Source: Lingula anatina (taxonomy: Eukaryota > Brachiopoda > Lingulata > Lingulida > Lingulidae). Taken from it: a stretch of 64,000 bases of DNA. The stretch is taken from the NCBI RefSeq assembly GCF_001039355.2, contig NW_019775900.1:1-64000 (forward strand). Direction: 5' to 3'. This document shows, in pieces, positions 16,021 to 28,009 of this stretch; position 1 is the first letter of the stretch; each line of letters starts with the position of its first letter. A program made the position numbers and the translations under genes. The notes under the pieces were generated by a model. The model ran no database searches. It was not told the DNA's origin and saw only the letters and a list, made by a program, of their open reading frames with translations.

Positions 16021-19000
16021 TCAATTTTGTTCATGCTGGCTTCCTTTATTCAAGTCTTCTGCACCATGTGCAAACTGGCAGTGTTCTCTGGTCTTTGGGC
16101 AGCCATCTGGATGATTATCATGAAACCAACACAATTTAGTTTTCACTGGTTTTTGTTTCAAGTCCTTTTGTTTGATCTTCTGTTTTTTACGTGGAGGTAC
16201 ATTATACTGTAAATTGTGTCCATCTTGATCATCATATCTAAGCCTTACAGCTCCCCCACTTACTGGAATGGAATTGATAATCAAAAGTTAAATCTTCATG
16301 TCTTGGTTTAAAGATTTCAAAGTTAAAATGGTGCAAGGCTAAATAATTAGTGTGCATATTTACAAATGTCATGTAGACTGCTCACAATGCCTTAAAAAAT
16401 CTGAAGATCAATCCAAAAGTTTTATCAATATTTTAAAATCTTAAGTAAAATTATTTTCCCTTAGAAGAAAAAAAAAAACGTCTTAAGTAAAATCATTTTC
16501 CCTTAGAAGAAAAAAAGTATTTCCCCTATATTTTGGATCTAAAGTACTCGTATCTATACCTTGAAAGATGTTATGATGATTTCTCAGCAATGTTTGCACT
16601 CCACCACATTCACTTTTAAGCCTCTTCAGTATATCACTGCCCAGTAAACTGACAATACTGGAGAGTGGGACCACACCTACAACAATAAAACACTAAAACT
16701 TATTTTTACTTCATTGATATTTTTCATATTATTTTCAATAGTTATTATAAATTTCTTGTGTAAGTCAACATCATTACATTTTTAAAACAAATTTGAAATT
16801 ATTCTCTAACGGTGCAATATCAATATTATTTGACTTAAGACCTTATTTTCTTCAATAAAGTACCTCCTTTACACCAGTTACGACCATATTCAGTACACAT
16901 TAAAACAGCGTCTTCTGCATTCAGCACAGCATCAAACACCCTCTGGACAACCTCAGATGTCAGATCATGAGGCAACTGGGTACAGTTTCGAACTTTCTCT
17001 ACTTTTGCCCTTGGTTGAAAAGAGAGTGCCCAAGCTTTATCAGTCGTATTTGTAGTCTGTAATTTATCAGTTGTATTTGTAGTCTGTAATTGTCCATCTC
17101 CTGTCCTATTAACACTGACAGCATGCTCATTATCAGAATCCAATGGAGTTCCATGACTATGACCTGTCAATTGTATTGGGCAGTGGTTGTCAACCATATT
17201 TTTGCACCTGGACTTTATGTATTCAGTTATTCTCTGATCTACCATTGCCTCTTCTGAGGTTGTGTAACTTCTGCTTTTCCCTATCAGACATATCTGAAAT
17301 AAAATAGCACTTACACTAACAACATGTGGCTCTTAAAGAGAGAAATGTTTGTTTTTTGTAAATGAGATATTACATACCAGTCCATTACAATTTACAGATT
17401 TGATCTTCTGTAGTTTTGCTTTCCATGAAACAAAATTTAAGAATGAGTGACTATTTTAATTCTTGTACCTCTACAAAACTTTGGTGCCAAATTTTTTCGT
17501 AGAAGTTTGACTTCAACTCACACGTTTAGTGGATGGTATCCTTAGTGCATCTTCTAACACATCAAAACCACACACTTCACATACAGTCTTGATGAAATCC
17601 AGGTACGTCCTATACTGGCTCTCTCCTGCATTCTTACCACTGAACTTGCTGTCAAAGTCATGATGACAACATGGTAGCACAAAAAATCTGGTGTTATAGG
17701 AGGACCTGAAAATTGTATTGAATTTCATAAAACTTTGTTTAAATTCTAAAATTTAAATGAAGTTAATATCTAATTCACATTAATTCACATGAGAATTGTG
17801 TCAAGGAATAAAAAAATTCCAACAACAAATAATGGTGTTATGGGCCAAATAAAAGATATTATCAACAGACATACCAAACATAGAACTATGCATATAATGT
17901 GCGCTAACCTTGCTGCCATTACTGGTATCCATGGCGTCAACTCATCACTATGGTTACCAATAAGCCAATCTGTGTTGGAAAAAAGATTGGTATCTGAGGG
18001 TATGATTGGTGCTTCCTGAAATAATAAACAATGTCAATAATTACATGTAATCAATACCCTAATCCCCTCTACTCCTTGGTTTTAGAAGAAATGCAAACCT
18101 CAATGAATGGTCTCCAAGGCAAAAGCTTTGTAAACACAAAATTGATTTTGTTACATTAATATGTCATGGTTATAAAGAGGTATGAAATATCTCCAACTAC
18201 CAGATTCAGGGTTTGATTTAAATAAGTACCTATCAAATTTTTCAAATACATAAGGAATAGCAAAAGAGCAGGCTAGACCATTCCATTACAAATTGCCACA
18301 TCTTACTTGTACATGCCTAAGGAGGTAACATAATGAAAAGAAAAATCTTTCAAACTTGACAAGAATACCTACTCTGAGATCAATGCTATCTCCATACATA
18401 TCCCAGATGTTCCTCTTCCTGACATCTATCCCAAAACCTGGGTGCTGGAAGGTGATTTAAACATGTGGAGTACATGCTGATATATTGTGACAGTTGTGCA
18501 TGATGCAATGTTCAAAATTATGGTAGATAAAATGTCTTCAAATAAAACACGAGAGTTTTAGAGAGAGCGAAAACTGAAGGGACTGAAGCCAACAAGCTTG
18601 TCTATTTTCTTACTCTGAAGTTGGATTCCATCAGCTCAAAATAAACAGGTTTATATTTCCCTTAAAGGCCTCTGTTGTGTCAATTGTGTAACATTTTTTT
18701 TCTAACTTTGGAGAAATGTTCTCTTACCCCTTCTTGCCTCAAGATATGCACCAATAGCCCATTACCACAACCAAGATCTGCAAAAGACTGCTTCTTCTCA
18801 AGTCCCAGGTCTACACGTTCTCTTTCCCAGGTGACCTAAAACACAAAAATAGTGAATTTTTGTAAAGAAGAGTAAGTAAAAGGCAAAAAGAAATGCTTTT
18901 CTTTTTTTTAATCGCCATGTTTTGGTTTTAGTGAGTATTTCAAGAGGGGATAGAATGATGGTAAGCAGCTAGTAGTACATAATTTCAAATTAAAAAGAAA

Positions 19001-21282
19001 AAGAAAAACATTAAATCTTGGAATGCTTTGACATTCTCTCCACTTTGAATCAACTTAACTGCCTGACTCTCTGACATGATTCAGTATCTAATCTACACAA
19101 ATTATCTCATTTCATTTTGAAACAACTAAATTCTCGGACTCTCTGGAATGTGATTCCTTATTCGATGTATACAAATTTTATTATCTTACCAGTAAATATG
19201 TTGCAATGGCTACATCTTCAAAGACAAATTTTTGGGGGTCTGTCCTTTCAGGCCACTTCTGAAAATTATCAAACAGTTAATGACAATATTGGTGAACAGT
19301 GCAAGTGTCCAGAAACTTAAAACTACCTTAGTTTGAACTTAAAGATAATATTTTCCCTTTTAAGTAAGTTTATAATTTTACAGGAAGCACTTTCAACTGT
19401 TATTATAATGTATAAAATATATAATAAATACATCTTTATGTCCTTTATCTGTTTTATAATTAATGAAAATTTTATTATCACTATTATGATCCTGATAAGT
19501 GTAACAGTTCCAAATAAATATCATCATCACCTTCCAAAAAAAGAGAAATTAATACCATGATTTATTACATTTTTATGCAGGCCTGTAGCCAGCAATTTCA
19601 TAAAGAGGTTCTTTTTTTTTAAGTGGACCTTTTACAATGAAACTTTTGTGAACCTAGATCAAATTTTACCCAGAATGGACCTATTCCTGACAAAATGGGT
19701 GGTTCTTTTAGCTACTGGCCTGAAATATGTAACACTCAATTGCTAACTGACATGGTTTGTTTCTTATCCTTGCCTCAACTAGTTCTCTCCCATATTTTTC
19801 CTTCAGATGCTGGTACAAATCATTGTACGCATCAATTGGCAAAAGTTGTAATGATGAAATGTTGGGTTTTCTAAGAGGTGGCTCTTCCATCCATTTGGCC
19901 ATCTTGTGTAATATGACATCACACAGCCACTGTTCACTGCTGTCACTGGGAGGCATGTCTGGATCCACACACACATTCAGCTTTAACCTACAAGTACATT
20001 TAAGAAAAATTATTGGATGTTTAAAAGAAATTATCAGGTTACTCAGAGAATAAAACATGTCAAGTTAACCTGCGTCTCACTTAAACTGTAGCATATCAAT
20101 AGATTTATATATAATTTACGTACCAGTATTTATGACTACTTGCTGCTGGTCTCCAAGTTTGATGAGAACATGACAAATCCAGAAACCAGGGTAGCTCTAA
20201 AACTGCAATTTTTTTATTAAAAAATAAATTTAAAAAGGAACACTTAATAATGTTCTGAATGAGCATATATACATGTACTTACTGACATTTTCCATCTTCT
20301 ACACACAGTTTTACTTCATAAACAAGATCCTTGCACTCACTACTGCTGGACTGAATGCCTTCCTTCTTGTAATGCCATAGAGGGAGAATGACCAAGCTTG
20401 AACCCAACCTGTCTGAAATCAATTATCAAAAATATTTCTGTAAATAGAGACTAAAGACCGAGACTGTTACAGGTAGCGTAGAGAAGTACAATGAAGCATG
20501 TTAATTAGCTAATCTCCCAGACAGACAAATAAATAATAAACATGTACCCCCCCCCACCAAAAAAAAAAAATTATAATAATAATAATAACAATTATAACAG
20601 GAAGAAAGAAAGAAATTCTTTACCAACATAAATGCATTAAGTAATTCCCTTTCTTACATGCCATTTCCACCTGCTATTTTGGTAATTGTAATTTCCAAAT
20701 TTTCCTTACAGTATCCAGATCCTGATTGGGGGGGGGGGGGGGGGGGGGGGCTGTTAGAGGTTGTGATAAATCTACAGTACTAGTGCTCACATACAAGTGA
20801 ACTAAACTCATGAAAGTTTATACAACTGGATTACCTAAGACAACAAGCTGTCTTATTACAGGAAACGTGTTAGTATTCCTTGGCAACAAATCCTGTAGTA
20901 TGATTTCGTTTGTCATACATGCAACAAAGTGTGAGGTATCATCGCGATCACGAGCACCTGAATGAGGCTGGGCCAATTTACTCTTCACACAATCGGCCCA
21001 AAGTTCGTTCTTGAATTGAAATGGTGTCGATTTCTCGGCTATAATTGTTCTGTTTTGAAAAAGAATGTCTCTGATGTCAAATCTTAGTTGTGATAGTTTT
21101 TCAAATGAAGCAAGTTGTACAGCCCCACATAGCCTTCTGTTCACTACCTGTGGTTTTTCTATGTACACACGTGCAGCTCTGATAAATGAGTCTACAAAGT
21201 CATCGTTTGAACAATGTACATCCAAAGAATTTGCTTCTTTCCACTTTGATTGTATTGGCGATACATACGTTGAGTTATCCAT
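16021..21282 (-). CDS. TRMT44: tRNA (uracil-2'-O-)-methyltransferase TRMT44/METTL19, complete (731 residues)
   Basis: Cytosolic SAM-dependent enzyme predicted to make 2'-O-methyluridine at position 44 of tRNA-Ser (yeast Trm44). Exons in transcript order: 21282-20835, 20412-20287, 20202-20124, 19987-19774, 19258-19190, 18835-18728, 18444-18373, 18015-17909, 17705-17522, 17293-16864, 16676-16560, 16262-16021. Total 2196 nt. SAM motif I DLGCGNG is at residues 332-338 and the conserved GNHSDELTPW block starts at 392. A LPCCHHDF segment follows, then IPSTKR. A CCCH zinc finger (Cys696, Cys706, Cys713, His717) closes the protein, as in animal TRMT44. Length is close to human (about 757). The frame requires the upstream one of two donors at the end of exon 2 and a GC donor after exon 4 (see findings). 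An in-frame upstream ATG at 21318 would add 12 residues. The ATG at 21282 is taken because the acidic/Ser-rich start MDNSTY follows. Convergent with RPL23A and divergent from the next gene. Confidence 0.95.
16439..16517. repeat. Tandem duplication of about 40 bp in a TRMT44 intron
   Basis: The segment from TCTTAAGTAAAAT to the A-rich TTAGAAGAAAAA end occurs twice in a row (16439-16477 and about 16480-16517) with a T/C difference and a longer A-run in the first copy. It lies in the intron between the last two coding exons. Confidence 0.85.
17040..17094 (-). repeat. 27-bp coding tandem repeat in TRMT44
   Basis: Two adjacent copies of a 27-bp unit encode LQTTNTTDK twice inside exon 17293-16864. 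The region lies between the catalytic domain and the conserved C-terminal part, in a low-complexity Ser/Thr/Asn linker, so expansion there is probably tolerated. Confidence 0.85.
20728..20750. repeat. Poly(G) run in TRMT44 intron 1
   Basis: 23 consecutive G after CCTGATT. On the minus-strand transcript this is a C-run. A mixed C8/A12 and TAA-rich simple stretch lies nearby (about 20547-20600). Run length in an assembly is unreliable. Confidence 0.9.
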
Positions 21283-21618
21283 AGTATAATGTAACAAACA
21301 CAATGTGACACGATACAATTATTCTGCGATTACCCTTCCATGGACCAACATGTCTCAGTACGTGTTGATGTTCAAATGCGATAGTTGTACTTTTAGGCAC
21401 AACCAGCACAATTTGCTTTGAGCAAAGACAAATTTTTCTTGTCATTATTTTTCATATATATTATTTTTATACTATTTTTACTTGACTGATGTCATCAAAA
21501 ACTATTTGGATTATATAATTTGTTGATATATTTAATTTTATGCTCTAAAAACAAATATGTGGGAGTTCTCGTTACTTGGTGAAGGCGCCATATTTGATAT
21601 ATTGTGCAGACGACGAAC
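21283..21618. promoter_or_regulatory. Divergent promoter region between TRMT44 and the membrane-protein gene
   Basis: About 336 bp between two start codons pointing away from each other. The sequence is AT-rich with no obvious TATA box or CpG cluster, so a shared promoter is inferred from the geometry only. Confidence 0.5.
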
Positions 21619-22127
21619 ATGTGTTTATTTCCTGGTATTACATGTCTGGCCATTTTCCTGCCATATTTCTGGCTTCTTTGTATGCCATTATATGGCTCAT
21701 TTAGTGGAACTGAACCTGTCGTCAGATTTTCATTGATGATGCAATTTCAAGCAATAATTATGTCTGCATTTCCAGTTGGTTTGGTAAGAAAGTAGGGAAG
21801 ACGACACGACAAAGTAAAAGTAATAAACGTAGTGATAATTTTTTTGTTTCCGTATCTATCTCATATAAGTGATAGGTTCATGAGAAAACAGGATGAGGTG
21901 TTGAGGATGTATTAGTGCCACACAAAACATTGTTCTTATTTTAAAAATTCGTGTGAATTAAAGCACCCTGAAAATGAAGGTACTGTAGCATTTACACAGC
22001 CCAATTTTTCATGAACACTTACTGGTACATGGCATAAAATATATATTATACATATATTACAGGAAAGTAGGGAAATCTTGTGTTTTTATTGAAGTATTCC
22101 GTTTGTAATGAAGTGATATGTACAAAG

Positions 22128-22184
<57 letters not shown>

Positions 22185-25100
22185 CCCCACCCCAGTCCCC
22201 CCCCAGCTATCACCAGTATAGCTGGTACTGTTATGCCTTGGTTCGTTACTGATCTGAAAACAAGTTCTCAATTTAAAATATTCTTCCATCTTTCAGTTTC
22301 CAAAACTTTGTCACTACCAGTATGTCATGCTACCGTAAATTATCAGAAATGTTATGGTGTAATCAGTACCAGTATTGGGGGCGTCTCGATAGTCCGAAGG
22401 TTCATTGGTCCGAAGGTTCATTGGTCCGAAAAGTGGTAACATTTTCATCGATTTTTTAATCAAGGGTTCATTGGTCCGAAGGTTCTATAGTGAACATTCG
22501 GACCAATGAACCTTCGGACTATTGAACCTTCGGACTATCGCTACGGCCCCCCAGTATTTACCGTAGTTTTGTCTTTTAAGATATCATCAGCTTGTGTAAA
22601 TTTTTGTCAGGTACATGTATATTATTTATGTATATATACCTGGTACACTATACTAAAATAATATCCACAGTTATGATGACCTTGGTATATTTAATTTGCA
22701 GGTCTCATTTATTCCCTGCTTAGAACTGGTGACACTATGCGTACTGATGTGCCTTCCAGTCAGCCTTACCCCATTCCCAGTGGTGTGGCTATATGATAAA
22801 CTCCTGTGGCTCAGTGAACCGGTATGGATGTTGACAGAAGTATTGATACCTCTAGAATGGGCAATGGCCATGAGTCAGAAGGCTGTGGACAGACTGGATG
22901 AGGAACCCACAAACCTGGCAAAGGTTTCTTGTTGATCTGTTGTATGATTCTATAGTAAAGTAGTGATGTTTATATTTTTGAATTAAAAAATTCTAGTACC
23001 TCCCAGCCTACCACCTGTGTTGTTGTTGTGCGTAATTAAATATTGGATAGGTAAAAAGACTAAAACATTTTAGTTTCTCAAAAACAATTCACTGCATTCC
23101 AATGAAATTTCACCTAACATTACTGTATAAATTTCACTCTGGCTCTCAATTAGTTACATTCATTATGGTTTTTGTTACATCCCTATGGGATTCAATCCAA
23201 AACATGAAAGTTTGAGTTAAGCCTGTTACATGTATATTGTCATCTGTACATTTTGAGAAAATGAGCAATAGAGTTGTGTCATTTAAACCAGAAATTTATG
23301 CACTCTCTGTTCGCATGTCACCAGCATGTTGGTGGTACAAAATAATGTGACATGTAGGTTTTAACTCTTTTATTACTGTTTAGAAGTTAAACTGATATTA
23401 TCTCATTATAACATGTCTTATTGTATCACTGCAAGACCCAATCTTTTTAATGAAATATTTAACTGAAGCACTCATTTAGTAAATATATAGTTTTCCTCTG
23501 TTAAATGCCCTATTAATAAGATGAAATGAAATTCTGCATCCTACTTTGCAAGGTCATTTGTTCATCTTTTCTTAGTTTCTACATGAGGTCCTCTTTTTTG
23601 TTTATTTCTTAGGGAATGATACTAGGTTTGTCAACCCTTTGCTATGCTGTGGTGTTATATTTTGGTATAGAACTATATAGGTTATATAGTGATTCAACCC
23701 TAACTGTATGGTGAGTTCAACAAGAAAAAAAAACAGGTTGTCTAAATGTATTATACTTAAGCAGGTGATTGATATATTATTTTTACTATCTTAAATGTAG
23801 ATTTCCAGTAATCTTTCCTTTTGTGCAATCAAGTATATTAATAAGTGAAAATGTTAATTTATTGTAGTTAATATCTTTAAAATGATTTTCCGTCTTTCTT
23901 TCAGCATGCTATGTATTCTTTTGGCACTGTCTGTTCTCTGCCATATTATGATGTGGAAAGTTGATGAAGGTAGGTAAAAGAGATATCTCTCTGAGATGAA
24001 AATATTTTTTCAATGTATGAAAAGGTACCTTTTTTTCTACTTTGATTGACCGAATCAAATGTATTTTTCAGTGATTAGGAATTCTGATTATCAAGCCCAT
24101 ACATTTGCATTATATATTGTGTGCTTATGATGCAAACTGTTCTTCTTTTTAAGTGTAGATGTCAAATTGTTAATTATTTTTCTAAATTAATTTAAGAGCA
24201 TAGCTTATTTGCATGATATTCACAAATCAGTTTCAGATCTCTTTATATTTAGCAAAATTTTTAAAAAACTGCCAGTGGGTTTTTCATGTTAAAAGATAAT
24301 ATTATGATTTCTGATAAAATCTATTCTTGTCTGGTGTTATAATTCATAAAAAAGTTGTTGTTTTTTTCAGGCATAATTGTTGATGCTGCATTTGTGAGTG
24401 TATTCAGCATGCTATTCCTGTACTGCTATCACATAGAAAGGGTAATACTGCAAAACCCACTACCAAAACCTGATACTTGGAAAAGGTACAATTCTACATA
24501 ATTTTCCTAAAAAATAAAGTATAGTAATGTAACTTTTCCACCATTAAGTTTGCTGTTTGTCTTATTCCTCATGGTGATTTGATATGTAGAGCTGATTTAT
24601 GGGGTTATTGGCTGTGCAAATTTTCTAGCACTTCTGACTTGCATATTTCTTCTGCCGTTAAGATTGAGGACACTGCTTCCAGGTGATTGATGTCACCTGT
24701 TGCAGGAGATCCTTAAGACATATCATCTGCATTTTCATGTGTACCCTGGTTTGCTGTGTCTTGCAAATTACTGCGTTCATATCGCATCACCTCTGCCTAG
24801 GAACAAGAAAAGCCGTGCTCGTGTAGTGTGTCAATCAAAAAACAAGATGCAAAATGATGGTGCTTTTGCACACCTAAACCTAGATGGAGCAGTGTTAGTA
24901 TAGCCCGCGGTCTGATTGCTTTCATAATGCACTGTCCCACAAAAGCTAGTTTTACATCGATGTCTTTGCCTGCAAACATTGTCCTCAAGAGAACTTAGAG
25001 ATACATCACTAGTCTCTGCTGACAACTTTAATGGAATGTTTTTTCCAGTTCTGAAATTACTTGAACATTGCTGATGGTAAACAGCATCTGCTGCGTGAAG

Positions 25101-28009
25101 GTCAATAATAAAAGCCAGTCTTGCCAACACTGCTTCAGACTATTCACCATTCCTAGAATGGCAAATCTTTCTTATAGTGTCCTGATAGTCACCTATTCTG
25201 ACTCTAAATACACCAATATCTTTTCTCTTCTTATCAACCTGTGCTGGTTGGCCACAGAATAAGCAGTGTCCTTTGAAGTTCAACTTTTTCTCAGAATGGA
25301 GGCCAGGACCAGATTCTGTCATTTCTTCTGACGTAGCCTTGTTCCTTGCAATGTTGTTGGGTTTGCAGTATGTACGTTGACACTCTGCATGAACCTGATC
25401 TCCAGGAGCAGTCCTCATATCATTACCGCACTGTACGATGAACCCCTTTACTCCCTTTTGATCTGAGAGTTAAAATTTGTTCTCCTTCAGAGATTGGTTT
25501 TTCACGTATGCAGAATTTTATTCATAGTTGGTAATCCTGCTGAAAAGTTTAAAGTTTAGTCTGTAAAAAAGATCAAAGAATATCTTTAAAGATATGAATG
25601 ACATTTTTATATCCAATAAAAAGCAGGACAAAGAAATCTAATCAAAAATATGTGATAAAAATCAAAATAGTTGTTTTTCTCAATACGTATAAAAACAGAG
25701 AGTTTGATATATTAGCTTGACATGTACCCTATGTTCTCTAATTTATGTGCTCTTACAGCAAAAGATCAAACTGTCCACTTATTTAATAAAGCTGTATTTC
25801 AACAATATTTCAACCTGGATTAGGAATTTTGAACTTCAAGTAAACTTACACTCATCAACATTACATTGCACATGCTAAATTACCAGATGATGCAGAAATG
25901 TCTATCTGTGAGTGGCAATGGTAGATGCAATATGACCACTTACTGCTAACATACTTAATTACTTATGATATAAATATATATGTTTTAATAATATATTCAG
26001 TGTCCACTGTTGGTGCATTCCCTGAAGAAATCTTCTTTTGAATAAATACAATATGTAAAATGCATGGAGTGATTTCCCGTACAAAATGTCAAAATCAGGA
26101 ATCTTGACCATTTTCATCTAAAGGAGTAGGGGTAGAAATTGATACATTTTGTAAGAAGTTATATTTTGAATCTATAAATGGATTATTACCAATGATAGTA
26201 TTATCACACAGCTACCATTATACAGACTGTGACTATGTCTTCAAGATCAATTAACCAATAGGGCCTACCCAAAGATTTGCAAAAGTGAAGTGACAGCAGT
26301 GAAAAATGCATTTTTCTTCTTTTTCCAGCTAGACAACACAAAATAAAGATATAGATCAGTTATCAGATATGCATTTTACCCTATATTGTCTGGCTATTAA
26401 AAACGTGCCAAAGAATTACCCAGGTCCTGTGTAAATTCAATAAAATAACATTGTTTGCAAATAAAACTGTAAAATTCCATTATTTTAGGGGGTGGGGGTT
26501 CACAATGAAAGTAATAACTAATCTACAGTTTGTAACAAAATATAGGTACAAGTCTGAAAGGTCAACCTCTTGGAAATCCATTGATACCTTATTTTTGGTG
26601 ATTACATGGATGTGAAGGGACTTATATGGTCATTATTAAATAATGAATGTGGTACAATTTTCTGAAAAATCTGTATGCCCCTTAAGTACAAAGTGTAAAA
26701 TTAACCATATTTCCCATGTAAGGATTTCTTAGGGCTTTTAGTACGTCATTCTAGAGACATCATAGAAAAGCACTGTGGTAAAATTAAAACTTGTAATTGC
26801 TTTGAGGTTTGGCCCTAAAATGGCTTAGATTGCCTGGACTAATGATGAATTTCTACATTTATTGTATAGGATTGAGGGCAGCATATCATACCTAGGATTG
26901 CTGTATTCATTTACCAACGCAAGTCTGTGTAAGTGTTGCCTTGTCTTCAAATCTTGATCAGATAAACCTTTGATTCGACTTCTTGACGTTATTGTAATGT
27001 GATAAATGTTCTGGACTTAGAAATATCTGTTTTAATATTTTCTCAACTGGATTGAATGAGAAATGTACTTAGGGGAGAATACTTTATAATTAAATTTCTG
27101 CATTTCAGTAAATGCCAACCGTGCCATGCAGTTCATGAAGAAGCTGTTTTCACCTGTGTTTGTGTTGTTTTCTCTACTGAGGTTGTTCAGTGTGTTGACA
27201 GCAGTTGGTATAGTTGTCAGGAAAGGCTCAGATCAGGCAAGTACCTTAATTTTCAGTAAATTCTTAATAACAACATGCTGCTTTTGTGGATGAAGAAAGA
27301 TTATAAGATCACCAAAATAAACACGCCCTCTTTTTTGTAGAATGGGCCCTGCTTTATCTTTAAAGCTATCCCTTAATGATCTATTCTTACCTTTATTTGG
27401 TGCACTGGTTTCCCTCTTTGATAAACTAAAATAAATACTGGGTAAATATAAATTAAGTATTAAATTTAATAAAAATTTCATATATGAAACCACTGTATGT
27501 AATGCGCATTAATCCCAATGGCCATAAGCCTCCTCTCCCACTACTAACCTTACTTTCTCTTGGGCATTGAATAACAAAATCAATTTTGCAATCAGAAAAA
27601 TGATATTTTGCTTTATGAATTATATGTATACTTATGACCAGACTATGATCATATGCTTACCATTTTTTTCTTTTGTGGCACTTCCATGTGCCAGATTCAC
27701 CAAGCAGAGTCTAAGAATAATGATATTTTGTTTTATTTCTAGGAAGAAGAATGTGATATGGGCGATGATAGATTTGAAATGCATTTTGACTCACTTATAC
27801 GTAAAAGTCCAGTCGTAGTAAGACTATCAGTGATCTTTGTCTATACACAGTTAGTGACACACCATCTCCAGTCAGCTGTCATTGAGCCAGCAGTTGGTAC
27901 ATATGCTCTGCCTCTTATGAATACCGCCAGGATCTCACAGGCTTTACTCATACAGGGGATATATCTTTACAAAATGTGCAATCAATACAGAGATGAGAAT
28001 GCTGAATGA
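21619..28009 (+). CDS. Unrecognised multi-pass membrane protein, complete model (372 residues)
   Basis: Exons 21619-21783, 22702-22923, 23613-23710, 23905-23969, 24371-24485, 26870-26928, 27109-27236, 27743-28009. They total 1119 nt with consistent phases and a TGA stop. The start ATG 21619 opens directly into a hydrophobic segment (MCLFPGITCLAIFLPYFWLL), a signal anchor or first helix. Further hydrophobic stretches lie around VTLCVLMCLPVSL, MILGLSTLCYAVVLYFGI, TVCMLCILLALSVLCHIMMW, AAFVSVFSMLFLYCY, SPVFVLFSLLRLFSVLTAVGIV and VVVRLSVIFVYTQLV, giving about seven or eight membrane spans. An acidic loop (EEECDMGDDRFE) precedes the last conserved-looking block and the tail is short and polar (NQYRDENAE). 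I do not recognise the family and assign no function. The intron after 27236 has a GC donor. The 2.4-kb intron 24486-26869 carries an inverted repeat ORF remnant. The gene is head-to-head with TRMT44. Confidence 0.85.
22131..22181. repeat. (CT)25 microsatellite
   Basis: About 50 bp of pure CT followed by a C-rich stretch (about 22182-22205), in the first intron of the membrane-protein gene. Polypurine/polypyrimidine tracts of this kind can form triplex DNA. Confidence 0.97.
22377..22550. mobile_element. 174-bp hAT-like MITE with 8-bp target-site duplication
   Basis: Flanked by a perfect 8-bp direct repeat CCAGTATT (22369-22376 and 22551-22558). The left end reads GGGGGCGTCTCGATAGTCCG and the right end on the other strand GGGGCCGTAGCGATAGTCCG. 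Both then carry the repeated motifs TAGTCCGAAGGTTC and ATTGGTCCGAA. The arms pair for over 50 bp, leaving a short unpaired middle. The 8-bp duplication points to hAT-type transposition. It lies in intron 1 of the membrane-protein gene, near the (CT)n tract. Confidence 0.92.
24600..25475 (-). pseudogene. Decayed multicopy Cys/His-rich repeat ORF, antisense in an intron
   Basis: On the minus strand an open frame enters at about 25472 and runs to a TAG at 25142-25140, then continues in the same frame to about 24831. A degraded extension follows in another frame toward 24600. Recognisable features are VHAECQRTYC, HCLFCGQ, a YHQQCSSNFRTGK segment preceded by DLHAADAV, and further Cys residues: spaced Cys/His pairs resembling zinc-binding knuckles. 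From memory, this combination recurs in many near-identical predicted proteins of cnidarian and mollusc genomes. I infer it belongs to a repetitive, probably mobile, gene family whose enzymatic part is not visible here. At least one stop and one frameshift make this copy non-functional. Confidence 0.65.

Noticed and set aside
19757-20053. 98-codon plus-strand frame
   Set aside because: Antisense shadow of the TRMT44 exon 19774-19987.
22086-22439. Open frames on both strands across the (CT)n tract
   Set aside because: They owe their length to the dinucleotide repeat (poly Leu-Ser or Arg-Glu) and have no splice or homology support.
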